Made by a program: the position numbers and the translations under genes. Shown here one piece after another: positions 27,978 to 35,920 of a DNA stretch of 64,000 nt (the first letter of the stretch is position 1; each line of letters starts with the position of its first letter). The stretch lies in assembly GCA_004020365.1 (NCBI GenBank), contig SAQR01000011.1, positions 1,944 to 65,943 of the forward strand. The letters run 5' to 3'. Origin of the DNA: Mesorhizobium sp. Lineage in GTDB: Bacteria > Pseudomonadota > Alphaproteobacteria > Rhizobiales > Rhizobiaceae. The notes under the pieces were generated by a model, which saw only the letters and a list, made by a program, of their open reading frames with translations, was not told where the DNA came from and searched no databases.

Positions 27978-28188
27978 CCCCTGTGCCGGGTTCTTTGACT
28001 CCGGCATCCGCCCCCGCGGATTCAAAAAAGTCCTTTTCCCTTACGTCAGACGATTTTCCGGACGTTCGGGCAGGCGAATTTCGATGCGGCTCTGCCATCG
28101 TTCTCCCGTGGCAGTTCCGAAGCCTGTCACAAGCTAGTGTCACGCCATGTGATCTGGCTTGTCAATGAAAACTTGTGGCTTTTTGCCC

Positions 28189-28214
28189 GAAATAACAGGG
28201 ATTTCTTGTATACT
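28189..28214 (+). promoter_or_regulatory. Putative deoR promoter with overlapping inverted repeat
   Basis: GAAAT (28189-28193) and ATTTC (28201-28205) are inverted with a 7-base spacer, followed by TATACT at 28209-28214 as a -10 element. A protein bound to the repeat would cover the space between -35 and -10. Autoregulation by the DeoR protein is an inference. Confidence 0.4.
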
Positions 28215-28271
28215 GTGGCGGATTTGCCTTAGAAGCGGTCAGTAGCGCAACAAACCGATTGGGTGAGACCG

Positions 28272-29045
28272 ATGCCCTCGAAGCGGCATGGCGAAATCCT
28301 GCGTCTCCTCCATGAGGAAGGCACCGTCACCATCGCCAGCCTTGCCGACCGGTTGGGCGTCTCGCTGGAGACCGTGCGCCGCGACGTCAAGCCGCTGACC
28401 AGTGACGGATCGATCCTGAAGATGCATGGCGCCGTCGGCCTGCCGTCGATAGCCGGCGAGGCGCCGTTCGAGCGGCGCATGCGCGAGAATGCCGATGCCA
28501 AGCGCGCCATCGCCCGCATGGTTGCCGCCACCATCCGGGACGGCGAATCGATCATGCTCGACACGGGCACCACCACGTCTTTCCTGGCCCGCGAGCTGCT
28601 CGGCCACCGGCGGTTGACGGTGGTCACCAACTCCTCCGACATCGCCCGCACGCTGGCCACGGTCAACGGCAACAAGGTCTATATGGCCGGCGGCGAACTG
28701 CGCAGCGATTCGGGCGCCGCCTTCGGCGTCTCGGCCATCGAATTCGTCAGCCGCTTTTCCGTCGGCCACGCTGTCATCTCCACCGGCGCGGTCGATGCCG
28801 TAACCGGCGTGATGGACTATGATCTGGAAGAGGCGGAATTCGCCCGCATGGTGCTGTCGCGCGGCCAGCGCTCGCTCGTCATCACCGACCACACCAAGTT
28901 CGGGCGCCAAGGCCTGGTCCAGGTCTGCGGCCTCGACGGTTTTTCCGAACTCGCCACCGATCGGCCTCCGCCGCGCGCCATCGCCGCAGCCCTCGGCGAC
29001 GCGGGCGCGCGGCTCAGCATTGCCAGCAGCGAAAGCGCGGTCTAG
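28272..29045 (+). CDS. DeoR-family transcriptional regulator
   Basis: A 257-residue DeoR/GlpR-type repressor. The N-terminal helix-turn-helix is RHGEILRLLHEEGTVTIASLADRLGVSLETVRRDVKPL; the C-terminal sugar-phosphate sensing domain shows IARMVAATIRDGESIMLDTGTTTSFLARELL, TVVTNSSDIARTL and VITDHTKFGRQGLVQVCGLDGF. ATG 28272 follows GGTGAG; a GTG nine bases earlier is also in frame. Divergent from the kinase-dehydrogenase operon with a shared 423-bp promoter region, so it probably controls that operon. The effector would be a phosphorylated metabolite, which fits a cluster with two small-molecule kinases. The 3' end overlaps the convergent flavoprotein gene by four bases. Confidence 0.87.
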   Translation: MPSKRHGEILRLLHEEGTVTIASLADRLGVSLETVRRDVKPLTSDGSILKMHGAVGLPSIAGEAPFERRMRENADAKRAIARMVAATIRDGESIMLDTGTTTSFLARELLGHRRLTVVTNSSDIARTLATVNGNKVYMAGGELRSDSGAAFGVSAIEFVSRFSVGHAVISTGAVDAVTGVMDYDLEEAEFARMVLSRGQRSLVITDHTKFGRQGLVQVCGLDGFSELATDRPPPRAIAAALGDAGARLSIASSESAV

Positions 29046-29938
29046 TCGAAAACCAGTGACTGGTGGGCGCATATGCCCGCGAAGGCGCCACTTGATACGG
29101 CGAAGGCGATGTTGTGCATCGATCGTGCCGCATCTCCCGCGGCATAGACACCCTGCACGCTCGTCTGCTGTCGGTCGTCGACGGTGATCACCGAGCCGAG
29201 GAAGCCCTCCGTGAAGGTGCAGCCAAGCTGTTCAGCCAGGGGACTGCTCATGGTGTTGGGCGGCGCGGTGAACAGCGCCCTGACGCCGGTTCTTCGGCCG
29301 TCTTCGAGCCTGACGATCAGCCCGCCAGAACCATCTTCTTCCAGTTCGGCCACGCCGGCCGGCTCGAACCGTACGTCCCGCTTTTTCAGCGCAAGCAACT
29401 GTTCCGCGTCAGGCTCGAACGTACCGTTTGCGAACAGCGTGACGTCACCCCAGTCGGCGATCAATTGCGCTTGATGCACGGCCATCGGCCCGGTTGCCAG
29501 CACGCCAAGCGGCCCGCCGGCGACCTCGTAACCATGGCAATAAGGACAATGCAGCACGCTCTTTCCCCAATGGTCGGCAAGCCCGGGAACATCCGGCAGG
29601 ATATCGCGCACGCCGGTGGCAAGAACCAGCCGCGCCGCGCCGAATGTCTGGCCGCGATCCGTCGTGATCTCGAAGCCGGAACCAGCGGCAGCGGCCCTGC
29701 CAGCCAATCCGGCGAGGACTTTGGCTGTCGGATAGGCCAGCAGCTGCCGTCTTGCGTCGTCCAGGATTGCGCCGGGCCTGCGCCCGTCCTGTCCCAGGAA
29801 CCCGTGCGAATGCTTGGCAAAACGATTGCGCGGCTGGCCTGCGTCGATCACCAGGACGTTGCGCCCGGCCCGTGCCACCTGGATGGCGGCAGACAGGCCG
29901 GCAAAACTGCCACCCACGACAATCAGATCATACTGCAT
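29042..29938 (-). CDS. Thioredoxin-reductase-like NAD(P)/FAD oxidoreductase
   Basis: A 298-residue pyridine nucleotide-disulfide oxidoreductase of the thioredoxin reductase fold. FAD motif: DLIVVGGSFAGLSAAIQVA. Redox-active pair: Cys131 and Cys134 in HCPYCHGYE. C-terminal FAD motif: GVYAAGDAARSMHNIAFAVSSGA. The second dinucleotide motif is degenerate (LATGPMAVHQAQLI instead of GGGxSA), so the electron donor may not be bound in the usual way. The gene starts inside the last codons of the upstream rrf2 gene (11-bp overlap), so both are made from one transcript. ATG 29938 has GGAG at suitable spacing. Possible roles are disulfide or peroxide stress. Confidence 0.83.
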   Translation of the reverse strand: MQYDLIVVGGSFAGLSAAIQVARAGRNVLVIDAGQPRNRFAKHSHGFLGQDGRRPGAILDDARRQLLAYPTAKVLAGLAGRAAAAGSGFEITTDRGQTFGAARLVLATGVRDILPDVPGLADHWGKSVLHCPYCHGYEVAGGPLGVLATGPMAVHQAQLIADWGDVTLFANGTFEPDAEQLLALKKRDVRFEPAGVAELEEDGSGGLIVRLEDGRRTGVRALFTAPPNTMSSPLAEQLGCTFTEGFLGSVITVDDRQQTSVQGVYAAGDAARSMHNIAFAVSSGAFAGICAHQSLVFD

Positions 29939-30377
29939 GGCTGGTCGCTCCAATCAACTCGTAACGGCGGTGAAAATCGGCGGCGAGATCGGCAAGCGTG
30001 ATGCGGCTGAGTTTTTCCGCCAGCAGCCTCTCGGCCTCGACGCGAAAGTCGTCGAGCGCGGCTACCACCGCTTGTTCGACAAGACAGCCGGGGCTTTCCG
30101 GCTCGGTGCTGAACGGCAGCAGCGTTTCGCCGAGCGCGGCGCTGATCTCGGCCAACGAAATTTTCTCGGGAGCGCGGCCAAGCTGCCAGCCGCCGCCATG
30201 TCCGCGCGACGACGTGACGATGCCGGCGTCGCGCAAGCCGGCGATGGTCCGGCGGACGACGACCGGGTTCGTGTGGATGAATGTGGCGAGCTGCTCGGAG
30301 GTCAGCGCGTGCTCCTGCGCTTCCGCCATGTGGACCAGAATGTGCAGGGTCGAAGAGAGTCTGCTGTTTCGTTTCAT
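29928..30377 (-). CDS. Rrf2-family transcriptional regulator lacking the Fe-S cysteine triad
   Basis: A 149-residue Rrf2-type winged-helix regulator: RLSSTLHILVHMAE at the start, recognition region TSEQLATFIHTNPVVVRRTIAGLRDAGIVTSSRGHGGGWQLGRAPEKISLAEI. IscR and NsrR bind Fe-S clusters through three cysteines; here only one Cys (SPGCLVEQAV) is found, as in cluster-free members such as CymR- or YwnA-like proteins, so it may sense thiols directly or bind a ligand. It overlaps the thioredoxin-reductase-like gene by 11 bp. A perfect palindrome directly at its start codon suggests autoregulation. Confidence 0.88.
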   Translation of the reverse strand: MKRNSRLSSTLHILVHMAEAQEHALTSEQLATFIHTNPVVVRRTIAGLRDAGIVTSSRGHGGGWQLGRAPEKISLAEISAALGETLLPFSTEPESPGCLVEQAVVAALDDFRVEAERLLAEKLSRITLADLAADFHRRYELIGATSHAV

Positions 30378-30394
30378 GTAACTCAATTAGTTAC
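30378..30394. promoter_or_regulatory. Palindrome GTAACT-N5-AGTTAC abutting the rrf2 start codon
   Basis: Perfect 6-bp inverted repeat with spacer CAATT, ending at the base next to the ATG of the minus-strand rrf2 gene. It is in the 90-bp divergent region shared with the LysR gene. Rrf2 regulators usually bind such AT-centred dyads over their own promoter. Confidence 0.55.
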
Positions 30395-30467
30395 AAGTGC
30401 TGTGGCCGTCAAGTGGTTCGTTGGTCGAGCACTTCCCAGCGCCGCATCCGCGGTGTTTAGTCCGGCG

Positions 30468-31394
30468 ATGGCCTTCACCATTCGCCAATTGCAGTTCTTC
30501 ATCGCCGTCGCCGAGCAAGGCACGGTGTCTGGCGCCGCCCAAAACCTGTCCATCTCGCAATCGTCGGTCACCGAGGCGATCAAGGAACTCGAAGGCGATC
30601 TCGGCGTCGAACTGTTCGAGCGCCATCCGCGCGGGCTCAACATCACCCACAAGGGCCATCAGTTCCTGCGCCACGCGACAAAGATCCTTGCCGACGTTTC
30701 CGATGCGCGCCGCGCCTTCTCCGGCGAGCAAGCGGCGGCTGGCGGCCGGCTGCAACTCGGCGTCACCTCGCTGGTCGCCGGCTATGTGCTGTCCGACCTT
30801 TTCGCCCGCTATCGCCGCGCCTATCCGGGCGTCGAGATCTCGGCCATCGAGGACAATGGCGACTACCTCGAACATCTGCTGATCGGCGGCAAGCTCGACA
30901 TTGCCGTCATGGTCACCTCGAACCTGCGCGACCGCACCGCCCTGCAATCGGAAATTCTCGAAGTCTCGCCCTACCGGCTATGGCTGCCGCTTGGCCATCC
31001 GTTGTCCGGCGCCGACATCATCGGCATCAGCGATATCGCCTCGGAGCCTCTGATCATGCTGACCGTCGACGAGATCGAAGAGAATACCGGAAAACTGCTG
31101 GCGGCGATCGCCGCCAAGCCGCATGTCGCCTTCCGCACCCGCTCGGTCGAAGCGGTGCGCAGCCTCGTCGCCACCGGCGCCGGCGTGGCGCTGCTGCCCG
31201 ACCTCGTCTACCGGCCATGGTCGCTCGAAGGCGACCGCATCGAATCGCGCGATATTTCGGGATCATTGCCGGTTGTCCAGGTCGGCACGGTCTGGCGGCG
31301 CGGCTCCGGCCTGCCGCAGGCCGCCCGCGACTTCATCGGGCTTGCCCAGTCGCAGCGCATGGTTCGTCAGCGGCCGGACAAGAACGGCCGCTGA
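30468..31394 (+). CDS. LysR-family transcriptional regulator (polyamine operon)
   Basis: A 308-residue LysR-type regulator. The helix-turn-helix is FTIRQLQFFIAVAEQGTVSGAAQNLSISQSSVTEAIKELEGDLGVELFERHPRGLNIT; the effector domain starts near residue 90. It precedes the polyamine-type ABC importer and aldehyde dehydrogenase genes in the same direction, with a T-N11-A palindrome in the 126-bp gap, so it is probably their activator. The frame is open upstream to 29814, but only ATG 30468 places the helix-turn-helix at the normal N-terminal position. It is divergent from rrf2 with 90 bp between the starts. Confidence 0.88.
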   Translation: MAFTIRQLQFFIAVAEQGTVSGAAQNLSISQSSVTEAIKELEGDLGVELFERHPRGLNITHKGHQFLRHATKILADVSDARRAFSGEQAAAGGRLQLGVTSLVAGYVLSDLFARYRRAYPGVEISAIEDNGDYLEHLLIGGKLDIAVMVTSNLRDRTALQSEILEVSPYRLWLPLGHPLSGADIIGISDIASEPLIMLTVDEIEENTGKLLAAIAAKPHVAFRTRSVEAVRSLVATGAGVALLPDLVYRPWSLEGDRIESRDISGSLPVVQVGTVWRRGSGLPQAARDFIGLAQSQRMVRQRPDKNGR

Positions 31395-31396
31395 AC

Positions 31397-31413
31397 TATC
31401 GGAAAAACCGATA
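31397..31413. promoter_or_regulatory. LysR-type box upstream of the polyamine importer operon
   Basis: TATCGG-AAAAA-CCGATA is a perfect inverted repeat, and T31399-N11-A31411 satisfies the LysR T-N11-A rule. It begins three bases after the stop codon of the LysR gene and lies about 110 bp before the binding-protein start, the usual place for an activator site. Confidence 0.55.
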
Positions 31414-31520
31414 TCGTCTTTCTGATAAATGAATTTGCGAAACCGAAAATTTCACAGCACCTTTATGATCAGGGAGCAAAGCCGCCGCGAGAGTGCGGCC
31501 CCTCAGATGGGAGATCGACG

Positions 31521-32672
31521 ATGAATTCATTCCTGAAGTCATGCACTGCATTGACGGTCGCGCTGGCCTTCTCCGGCCAGGCGATCGCCCAGCTTAAGGA
31601 ACTCGGCAAGGGCGAAGGCCAGGTCAACATTGTCGCCTGGCCCGGTTACATCGAACGCGGCGAAACCGACAAGAACTATGATTGGGTCACGTCTTTCGAG
31701 AAGAACACAGGCTGCAAGGTCAATATCAAGACCGCTAACACCTCCGACGAGATGGTCGCGCTGATGAATGAGGGCGGCTTCGACCTTGTTACCGCCTCGG
31801 GCGACGCGTCGCTGCGCCTTGTCGCCGGCAAGCGGGTCCAGCCGATCAACACCGATCTCATCCCGAGCTGGAACACGCTCGACGACCGGCTGAAGGATGC
31901 GCCGTGGTTCACGGTCGGTAGCGTCCACTACGGCGCCCCCTACCAGTGGGGGCCGAACGTGCTGATGTACAACACCGAGGTGTTCAAGGAAGCGCCGAAG
32001 AGCTGGAACGTCGTCTTCGAGGAGATGACCTTGCCAGACGGCAAGTCGAACAAGGGCCGCGTCCAGGCCTATGACGGGCCGATCCACATCGCCGATGCCG
32101 CCAACTATCTGATGTTCCACAAGCCGGAGCTCGGCATCAAGGATCCCTACGAACTGACCGAAGATCAGTACAAGGCCGCCCTCGATCTGCTGCGCGTCCA
32201 GCGCACGCTGGTCGGACGCTACTGGCATGACGCCGCCATCCAGGTCGACGATTTCCAGAACGAAGGCGTCGTTGCGTCCGGTTCATGGCCCTATCAGGTC
32301 AACACGCTGGTTGCTGCCAAGAAGCCGGTCGCTTCGACCATCCCCCAGGAAGGCGTCACCGGCTGGGCCGACACGACCATGCTGGCAGCCGACGCAGCCC
32401 ACCCGAACTGCGCCTATATGTGGATGGAGCATTCGCTGTCGCCGAAAGTGCAGGGCGATGTCTCCGCCTGGTTTGGTTCGCTGCCGGTGGTGCCGGCTGC
32501 CTGCAAGGGTAACGAATTGCTCGGCGACGAAGGCTGCAAGACCAACGGCTACGACAATTTCGAAAAGATCAAGTTCTGGAAGACGCCGGTGTCGAAGTGC
32601 GCCACCCAGTACCAGTGCGTGCCTTACTATCGCTGGGTGTCGGACTATATCGGCGTCATCGGCGGACGGTGA
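31521..32672 (+). CDS. ABC transporter periplasmic binding protein, spermidine/putrescine type
   Basis: A 383-residue binding protein with a Sec signal peptide (cleavage probably after QAIA, residue 23). The mature N-terminus VNIVAWPGYIERGETDKNYDW is the family 1 polyamine-type opening, and the central AYDGPIHIADAANYLM and GVVASGSWPYQVNTL segments are characteristic. Four Cys near the C-terminus (AACKGNELLGDEGCK and SKCATQYQC) may form two disulfides. It captures a polyamine or a related amine and delivers it to the permeases at 34121 and 35076. GGGAG lies before the ATG. A hairpin repeat follows the gene, which may keep this mRNA segment more abundant than the rest of the operon. Confidence 0.87.
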   Translation: MNSFLKSCTALTVALAFSGQAIAQLKELGKGEGQVNIVAWPGYIERGETDKNYDWVTSFEKNTGCKVNIKTANTSDEMVALMNEGGFDLVTASGDASLRLVAGKRVQPINTDLIPSWNTLDDRLKDAPWFTVGSVHYGAPYQWGPNVLMYNTEVFKEAPKSWNVVFEEMTLPDGKSNKGRVQAYDGPIHIADAANYLMFHKPELGIKDPYELTEDQYKAALDLLRVQRTLVGRYWHDAAIQVDDFQNEGVVASGSWPYQVNTLVAAKKPVASTIPQEGVTGWADTTMLAADAAHPNCAYMWMEHSLSPKVQGDVSAWFGSLPVVPAACKGNELLGDEGCKTNGYDNFEKIKFWKTPVSKCATQYQCVPYYRWVSDYIGVIGGR

Positions 32673-32679
32673 GTTCCCT

Positions 32680-32800
32680 TACCCTCCCCCTTGTGGGGAG
32701 GGTCGACGCGCAGCGTCGGGGTGGGGTCCGCTCGGCAGTTCTTGCCAAACGACCCCCACCCGCGACTTCGCCGCGACCTCCCCACAAGGGGGAGGTGGGG
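32680..32800. repeat. GC-rich intergenic hairpin repeat, copy D (inside the polyamine operon)
   Basis: Opens with ACCCTCCCCCTTGTGGGGAG and closes with CTCCCCACAAGGGGGAGGTG; inner arms GGGGTGGGGTC and GACCCCCACC also pair. Located between the binding-protein gene and the ATPase gene, which are codirectional, so it is not at a convergent boundary like most of the other copies. Confidence 0.8.
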
Positions 32801-32886
32801 CGTCGCGCAAGTTCGTTGGCCCCGCCCGCTGTCCGTGGCGGCGCCGGCGATTTCAACGCATGAAACCGGCAACAGACTGACAGCCC

Positions 32887-33885
32887 ATGACATCAGCCGT
32901 TTCCTTCCAAAAAGTCTCGCGCCATTTCGGCAGCGTGCGCGCCGTCGATATGGTCGACCTCGATATCGTGCCGGGCGAGTTCTTCGCCATGCTTGGACCT
33001 TCGGGTTCCGGCAAGACGACCTGCCTGCGTCTGATCGCCGGCTTCGAGCAGCCGACATCGGGCTCGATCTCCATTTTCGGCGAACGCGCCGAAGGCGTTC
33101 CGCCCTATCGCCGAAACGTCAACACCGTGTTTCAGGACTACGCGCTGTTCCCGCATCTGAACGTGCTCGACAACGTCGCCTATGGGCTGATGGTCAAGGG
33201 CGTCGGCAAGCTGGAGCGGCAGAAGGCGGCCGAGGAAGCATTGTCGCTGGTCAGGCTTCCCGGCTATGGCGCCCGCCGCCCGAGCCAGCTTTCCGGCGGA
33301 CAGCGCCAGCGCGTCGCGCTCGCCCGCGCGCTGGTCAACCAGCCGAAGGTGCTGCTGCTCGACGAGCCGCTTGGCGCGCTCGACCTCAAGCTCCGCGAAA
33401 ACATGCAGGAGGAGCTGAAGTCGCTGCAGAAGGCGCTCGGCATCACTTTCGTCTTCGTCACCCACGACCAGGGCGAGGCGCTGTCGATGGCCGATCGCGT
33501 TGCCGTCTTCAACGACGGCAGGATCATGCAGATCGGCACGCCGGAGGACATCTACCAGCGGCCGAAGACGCGCTTCGTCGCCGATTTCGTCGGCTCGTCC
33601 AATGTGCTGCCGCCGGATTTCGTCCAGCGTTATTCCGGCCAGCATCGCTGGGGCAGCCTGCGTCCTGAATCCATTCGCATCGGTCGGGCAGCCAAGGGCG
33701 ACGGCGTTGCCGCCCGTCTCGTCTCGACCAATTATCTCGGCGCCACGACCAGACTGGCGCTCGACGCCGACGGGTTGAGACTGCATGCCATCGTGCCGGC
33801 CGGTGCGAAATTGCCTAAGGAGGGTGAGGCTGTCGTGCTCACCTTCAACCGCGAGCATTTGCATTTGATGGATGAGCCGGGATGA
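32887..33885 (+). CDS. ABC transporter ATP-binding protein (PotA-like)
   Basis: A 332-residue ATPase of the polyamine/Fe/thiosulfate importer class. Walker A is GPSGSGKTT, the signature LSGGQRQRVALARAL, Walker B VLLLDEPLGALDLKLRE and the switch His in FVTHDQGEAL. The C-terminal part from about 240 is the TOBE/MOI regulatory domain (SLRPESIRIG and AARLVSTNYLGATTRLAL). It powers the permease pair at 34121 and 35076. The gene lies between two hairpin repeats (D and E). Confidence 0.92.
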   Translation: MTSAVSFQKVSRHFGSVRAVDMVDLDIVPGEFFAMLGPSGSGKTTCLRLIAGFEQPTSGSISIFGERAEGVPPYRRNVNTVFQDYALFPHLNVLDNVAYGLMVKGVGKLERQKAAEEALSLVRLPGYGARRPSQLSGGQRQRVALARALVNQPKVLLLDEPLGALDLKLRENMQEELKSLQKALGITFVFVTHDQGEALSMADRVAVFNDGRIMQIGTPEDIYQRPKTRFVADFVGSSNVLPPDFVQRYSGQHRWGSLRPESIRIGRAAKGDGVAARLVSTNYLGATTRLALDADGLRLHAIVPAGAKLPKEGEAVVLTFNREHLHLMDEPG

Positions 33886-33934
33886 TGGCGCTGAGGAAAG
33901 TCTTGGCTGACAGGCCAAGTGCGGCGCTCCACGG

Positions 33935-34093
33935 CGCCCCCCTCTGTCCTGCCGGACATCTCCCCCACTTGGGGGGAGATCGGCAGCTTCGCCAGTGGCG
34001 CCTCTTCTGCAACGTTGGTGATTGGCGAAAGCAGTCGCGACAGCCGATCTCCCCCCTCGTGGGGGAGATGTCCGGCAGGACAGAGGGGGGCGC
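33935..34093. repeat. GC-rich intergenic hairpin repeat, copy E (inside the polyamine operon)
   Basis: Different subtype from copy A: the outermost 30-odd bases, GCGCCCCCCTCTGTCCTGCC onward to the CTCCCCC block, are a perfect reverse complement of the closing block, which ends GGCAGGACAGAGGGGGGCGC. Lies between the ATPase gene and the first permease gene and ends 27 bases before the permease start. Confidence 0.85.
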
Positions 34094-34120
34094 GAAGGAA
34101 CGCGACCTGTCGAAAAAACC

Positions 34121-35086
34121 ATGACTCTCACCGCGGCCCACGCAAAACCTGCTCCCGCCGTCCTCCCCCGCGGCGGCGGCGTGCGCGGCGCCCTGTCCGA
34201 CCTGTTCTGGCGCCAGCCGAGGCTGCTGCTGCTGCTGATGCTGCTGCCGCCGGTGCTGTGGCTCGGCATCGTCTATATCGGCTCGCTGTTCGCGCTGCTC
34301 CTGCAGAGTTTTTTCTCGATCGACGAATTCTCCGGCCTGATCAACCGCGAATTCACGCTGAAGACCTATGGCGACCTGCTGCAGGCCGCCAATCTCGACA
34401 TCATCCTGCGCACGGTGACGATGGCGGCCCTGGTCACGTTCGCCTCGGCGATCATCGCCTTTCCCATCGCCTATTACGCGGCGCGCTATGCGCGCGGCCG
34501 CTGGAAGGCGCTGTTCTATCTCGGCGTGATGCTGCCGCTGTGGTCGAGCTATCTGGTCAAGATCTACGCCTGGAAGCTCATTCTCGCCAAGGAAGGCATC
34601 CTGACCTGGCTGCTCGCCAAGCTGCATCTGCTGTGGCTGCTCGATGGCTGGCTGTCGCTGCCGGTCGTCGGCGGCAACTCGCTGTCGGTGTCGTCCACCG
34701 GCACCTTCATCGTCTTCGTCTATGTCTGGCTGCCGTTCATGATCCTGCCGGTGCAGGCGGCGCTCGAGCGCGTGCCGGGCAATCTGGTCGAGGCCTCGTC
34801 GGATCTCGGCGCCTCGCCCGGCCAGACCTTCCGCAACGTGCTGTTCCCGCTGGCGCTGCCGGGCATCGTCGCCGGCTCGATCTTCACCTTCTCACTGACG
34901 CTTGGCGACTACATCATCCCGCAGATCATCGGCACCTCGCGGCTGTTCATCGGCCAGGCCGTCTATTCGCAGCAGGGCACCGCCGGCAACATTCCGCTCG
35001 CCGCCGCCTTCACCGTTGTGCCGATCGTCATCATGGGCTTCTACCTCTGGGGCGCCAAGCGCATGGGGGCCTTCGATGCGCTCTGA
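34121..35086 (+). CDS. ABC transporter permease (PotB-like)
   Basis: A 321-residue inner-membrane permease of the binding-protein-dependent type, with six predicted helices after a cytoplasmic N-terminus (about 1-30, proline-rich). The EAA loop that contacts the ATPase is [28 protein letters not shown] 34121 directly follows the hairpin repeat E; no strong Shine-Dalgarno sequence is visible (nearest GGAA is 20 bases away), so translation may be weak. It overlaps the next permease gene by 11 bp. Part of the polyamine-type importer. Confidence 0.88.
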   Translation: MTLTAAHAKPAPAVLPRGGGVRGALSDLFWRQPRLLLLLMLLPPVLWLGIVYIGSLFALLLQSFFSIDEFSGLINREFTLKTYGDLLQAANLDIILRTVTMAALVTFASAIIAFPIAYYAARYARGRWKALFYLGVMLPLWSSYLVKIYAWKLILAKEGILTWLLAKLHLLWLLDGWLSLPVVGGNSLSVSSTGTFIVFVYVWLPFMILPVQAALERVPGNLVEASSDLGASPGQTFRNVLFPLALPGIVAGSIFTFSLTLGDYIIPQIIGTSRLFIGQAVYSQQGTAGNIPLAAAFTVVPIVIMGFYLWGAKRMGAFDAL

Positions 35087-35891
35087 TGGCTCACCATCCG
35101 CTCCTCTCGGCCTGAAGATCGCCGCCGCCGGCGGCCTGCTGTTCCTGCATCTGCCGATCCTCCTGATCTTCGTCTATGCCTTTACGACCGAGGAAAAGAG
35201 CTTCGCCTGGCCGCCGCCAGGGCTGACGATGCAATGGTTCGCCGTCACCTGGAACAGGCCGGACGTGTGGCAGGCGCTGTCGCTGTCGGTCCGTGTCGCC
35301 GCCATCTCGACGCTCGTCGCACTGGTTCTCGGCACGCTCTGTGCGGCCGCCGTGTCGCGAACACGGTTCTTTGGCCGCGAAACCATCTCGCTGCTGGTCA
35401 TCCTGCCGATCGCGCTGCCCGGCATCATCACCGGCATCGCGCTGCGTTCGGCCTTTTCGCTGGCCGAGATTCCGTTCTCGTTCTGGACGATCGTGCTCGG
35501 CCACGCCACCTTCTGCGTCGTCGTCGTTTACAACAACGCCGTCGCCCGCTTTCGCCGCACTTCCGGCTCGATGATCGAGGCGTCGATGGATTTAGGCGCC
35601 GACGGCTTCCAGACCTTCCGCCATGTCGTGCTGCCCAACATCGCCACCGCGCTGCTTGCCGGCGGCATGCTCGCCTTTGCGCTGTCGTTCGACGAGGTCA
35701 TCGTCACCACCTTCACCGCCGGCCAGCAGCAGACGCTGCCGATCTGGATGCTGGAAGAGCTGATCCGTCCGCGCCAGCGCCCGGTCACCAATGTGGTGGC
35801 CATGGTCGTCGTGCTGGTGACGCTGCTGCCCATCCTCGTCGCCTATTACCTGACCCGCGACGGCGACCAGATCGCCGGTTCCGGCAAATGA
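35076..35891 (+). CDS. ABC transporter permease (PotC-like)
   Basis: A 271-residue second permease with six predicted helices and the EAA loop [26 protein letters not shown]. The ATG lies inside the end of the previous permease gene, so the pair is translationally coupled. It forms the heterodimeric channel of the polyamine-type importer. The conserved helices end with [21 protein letters not shown] longer open frame from 34902 is an overlap artefact. Confidence 0.88.
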   Translation: MRSDGSPSAPLGLKIAAAGGLLFLHLPILLIFVYAFTTEEKSFAWPPPGLTMQWFAVTWNRPDVWQALSLSVRVAAISTLVALVLGTLCAAAVSRTRFFGRETISLLVILPIALPGIITGIALRSAFSLAEIPFSFWTIVLGHATFCVVVVYNNAVARFRRTSGSMIEASMDLGADGFQTFRHVVLPNIATALLAGGMLAFALSFDEVIVTTFTAGQQQTLPIWMLEELIRPRQRPVTNVVAMVVVLVTLLPILVAYYLTRDGDQIAGSGK

Positions 35892-35920
35892 CGTCAAGCA
35901 TCCATAAGGGAGAGACTGCC

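Larger units (their letters stand above)
27849..28271. other. 423-bp divergent intergenic region between kinase 2 and deoR
   Basis: Contains, from left to right, a long hairpin at 27929-27977, a GC-rich stretch with no reading frame that I trust, and an AT-rich promoter-like zone from about 28140. A TATACT at 28209-28214 is a good -10 candidate for deoR, with the inverted repeat GAAAT-N7-ATTTC at 28189-28205 directly upstream. Both divergent transcripts probably start here. Confidence 0.55.
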
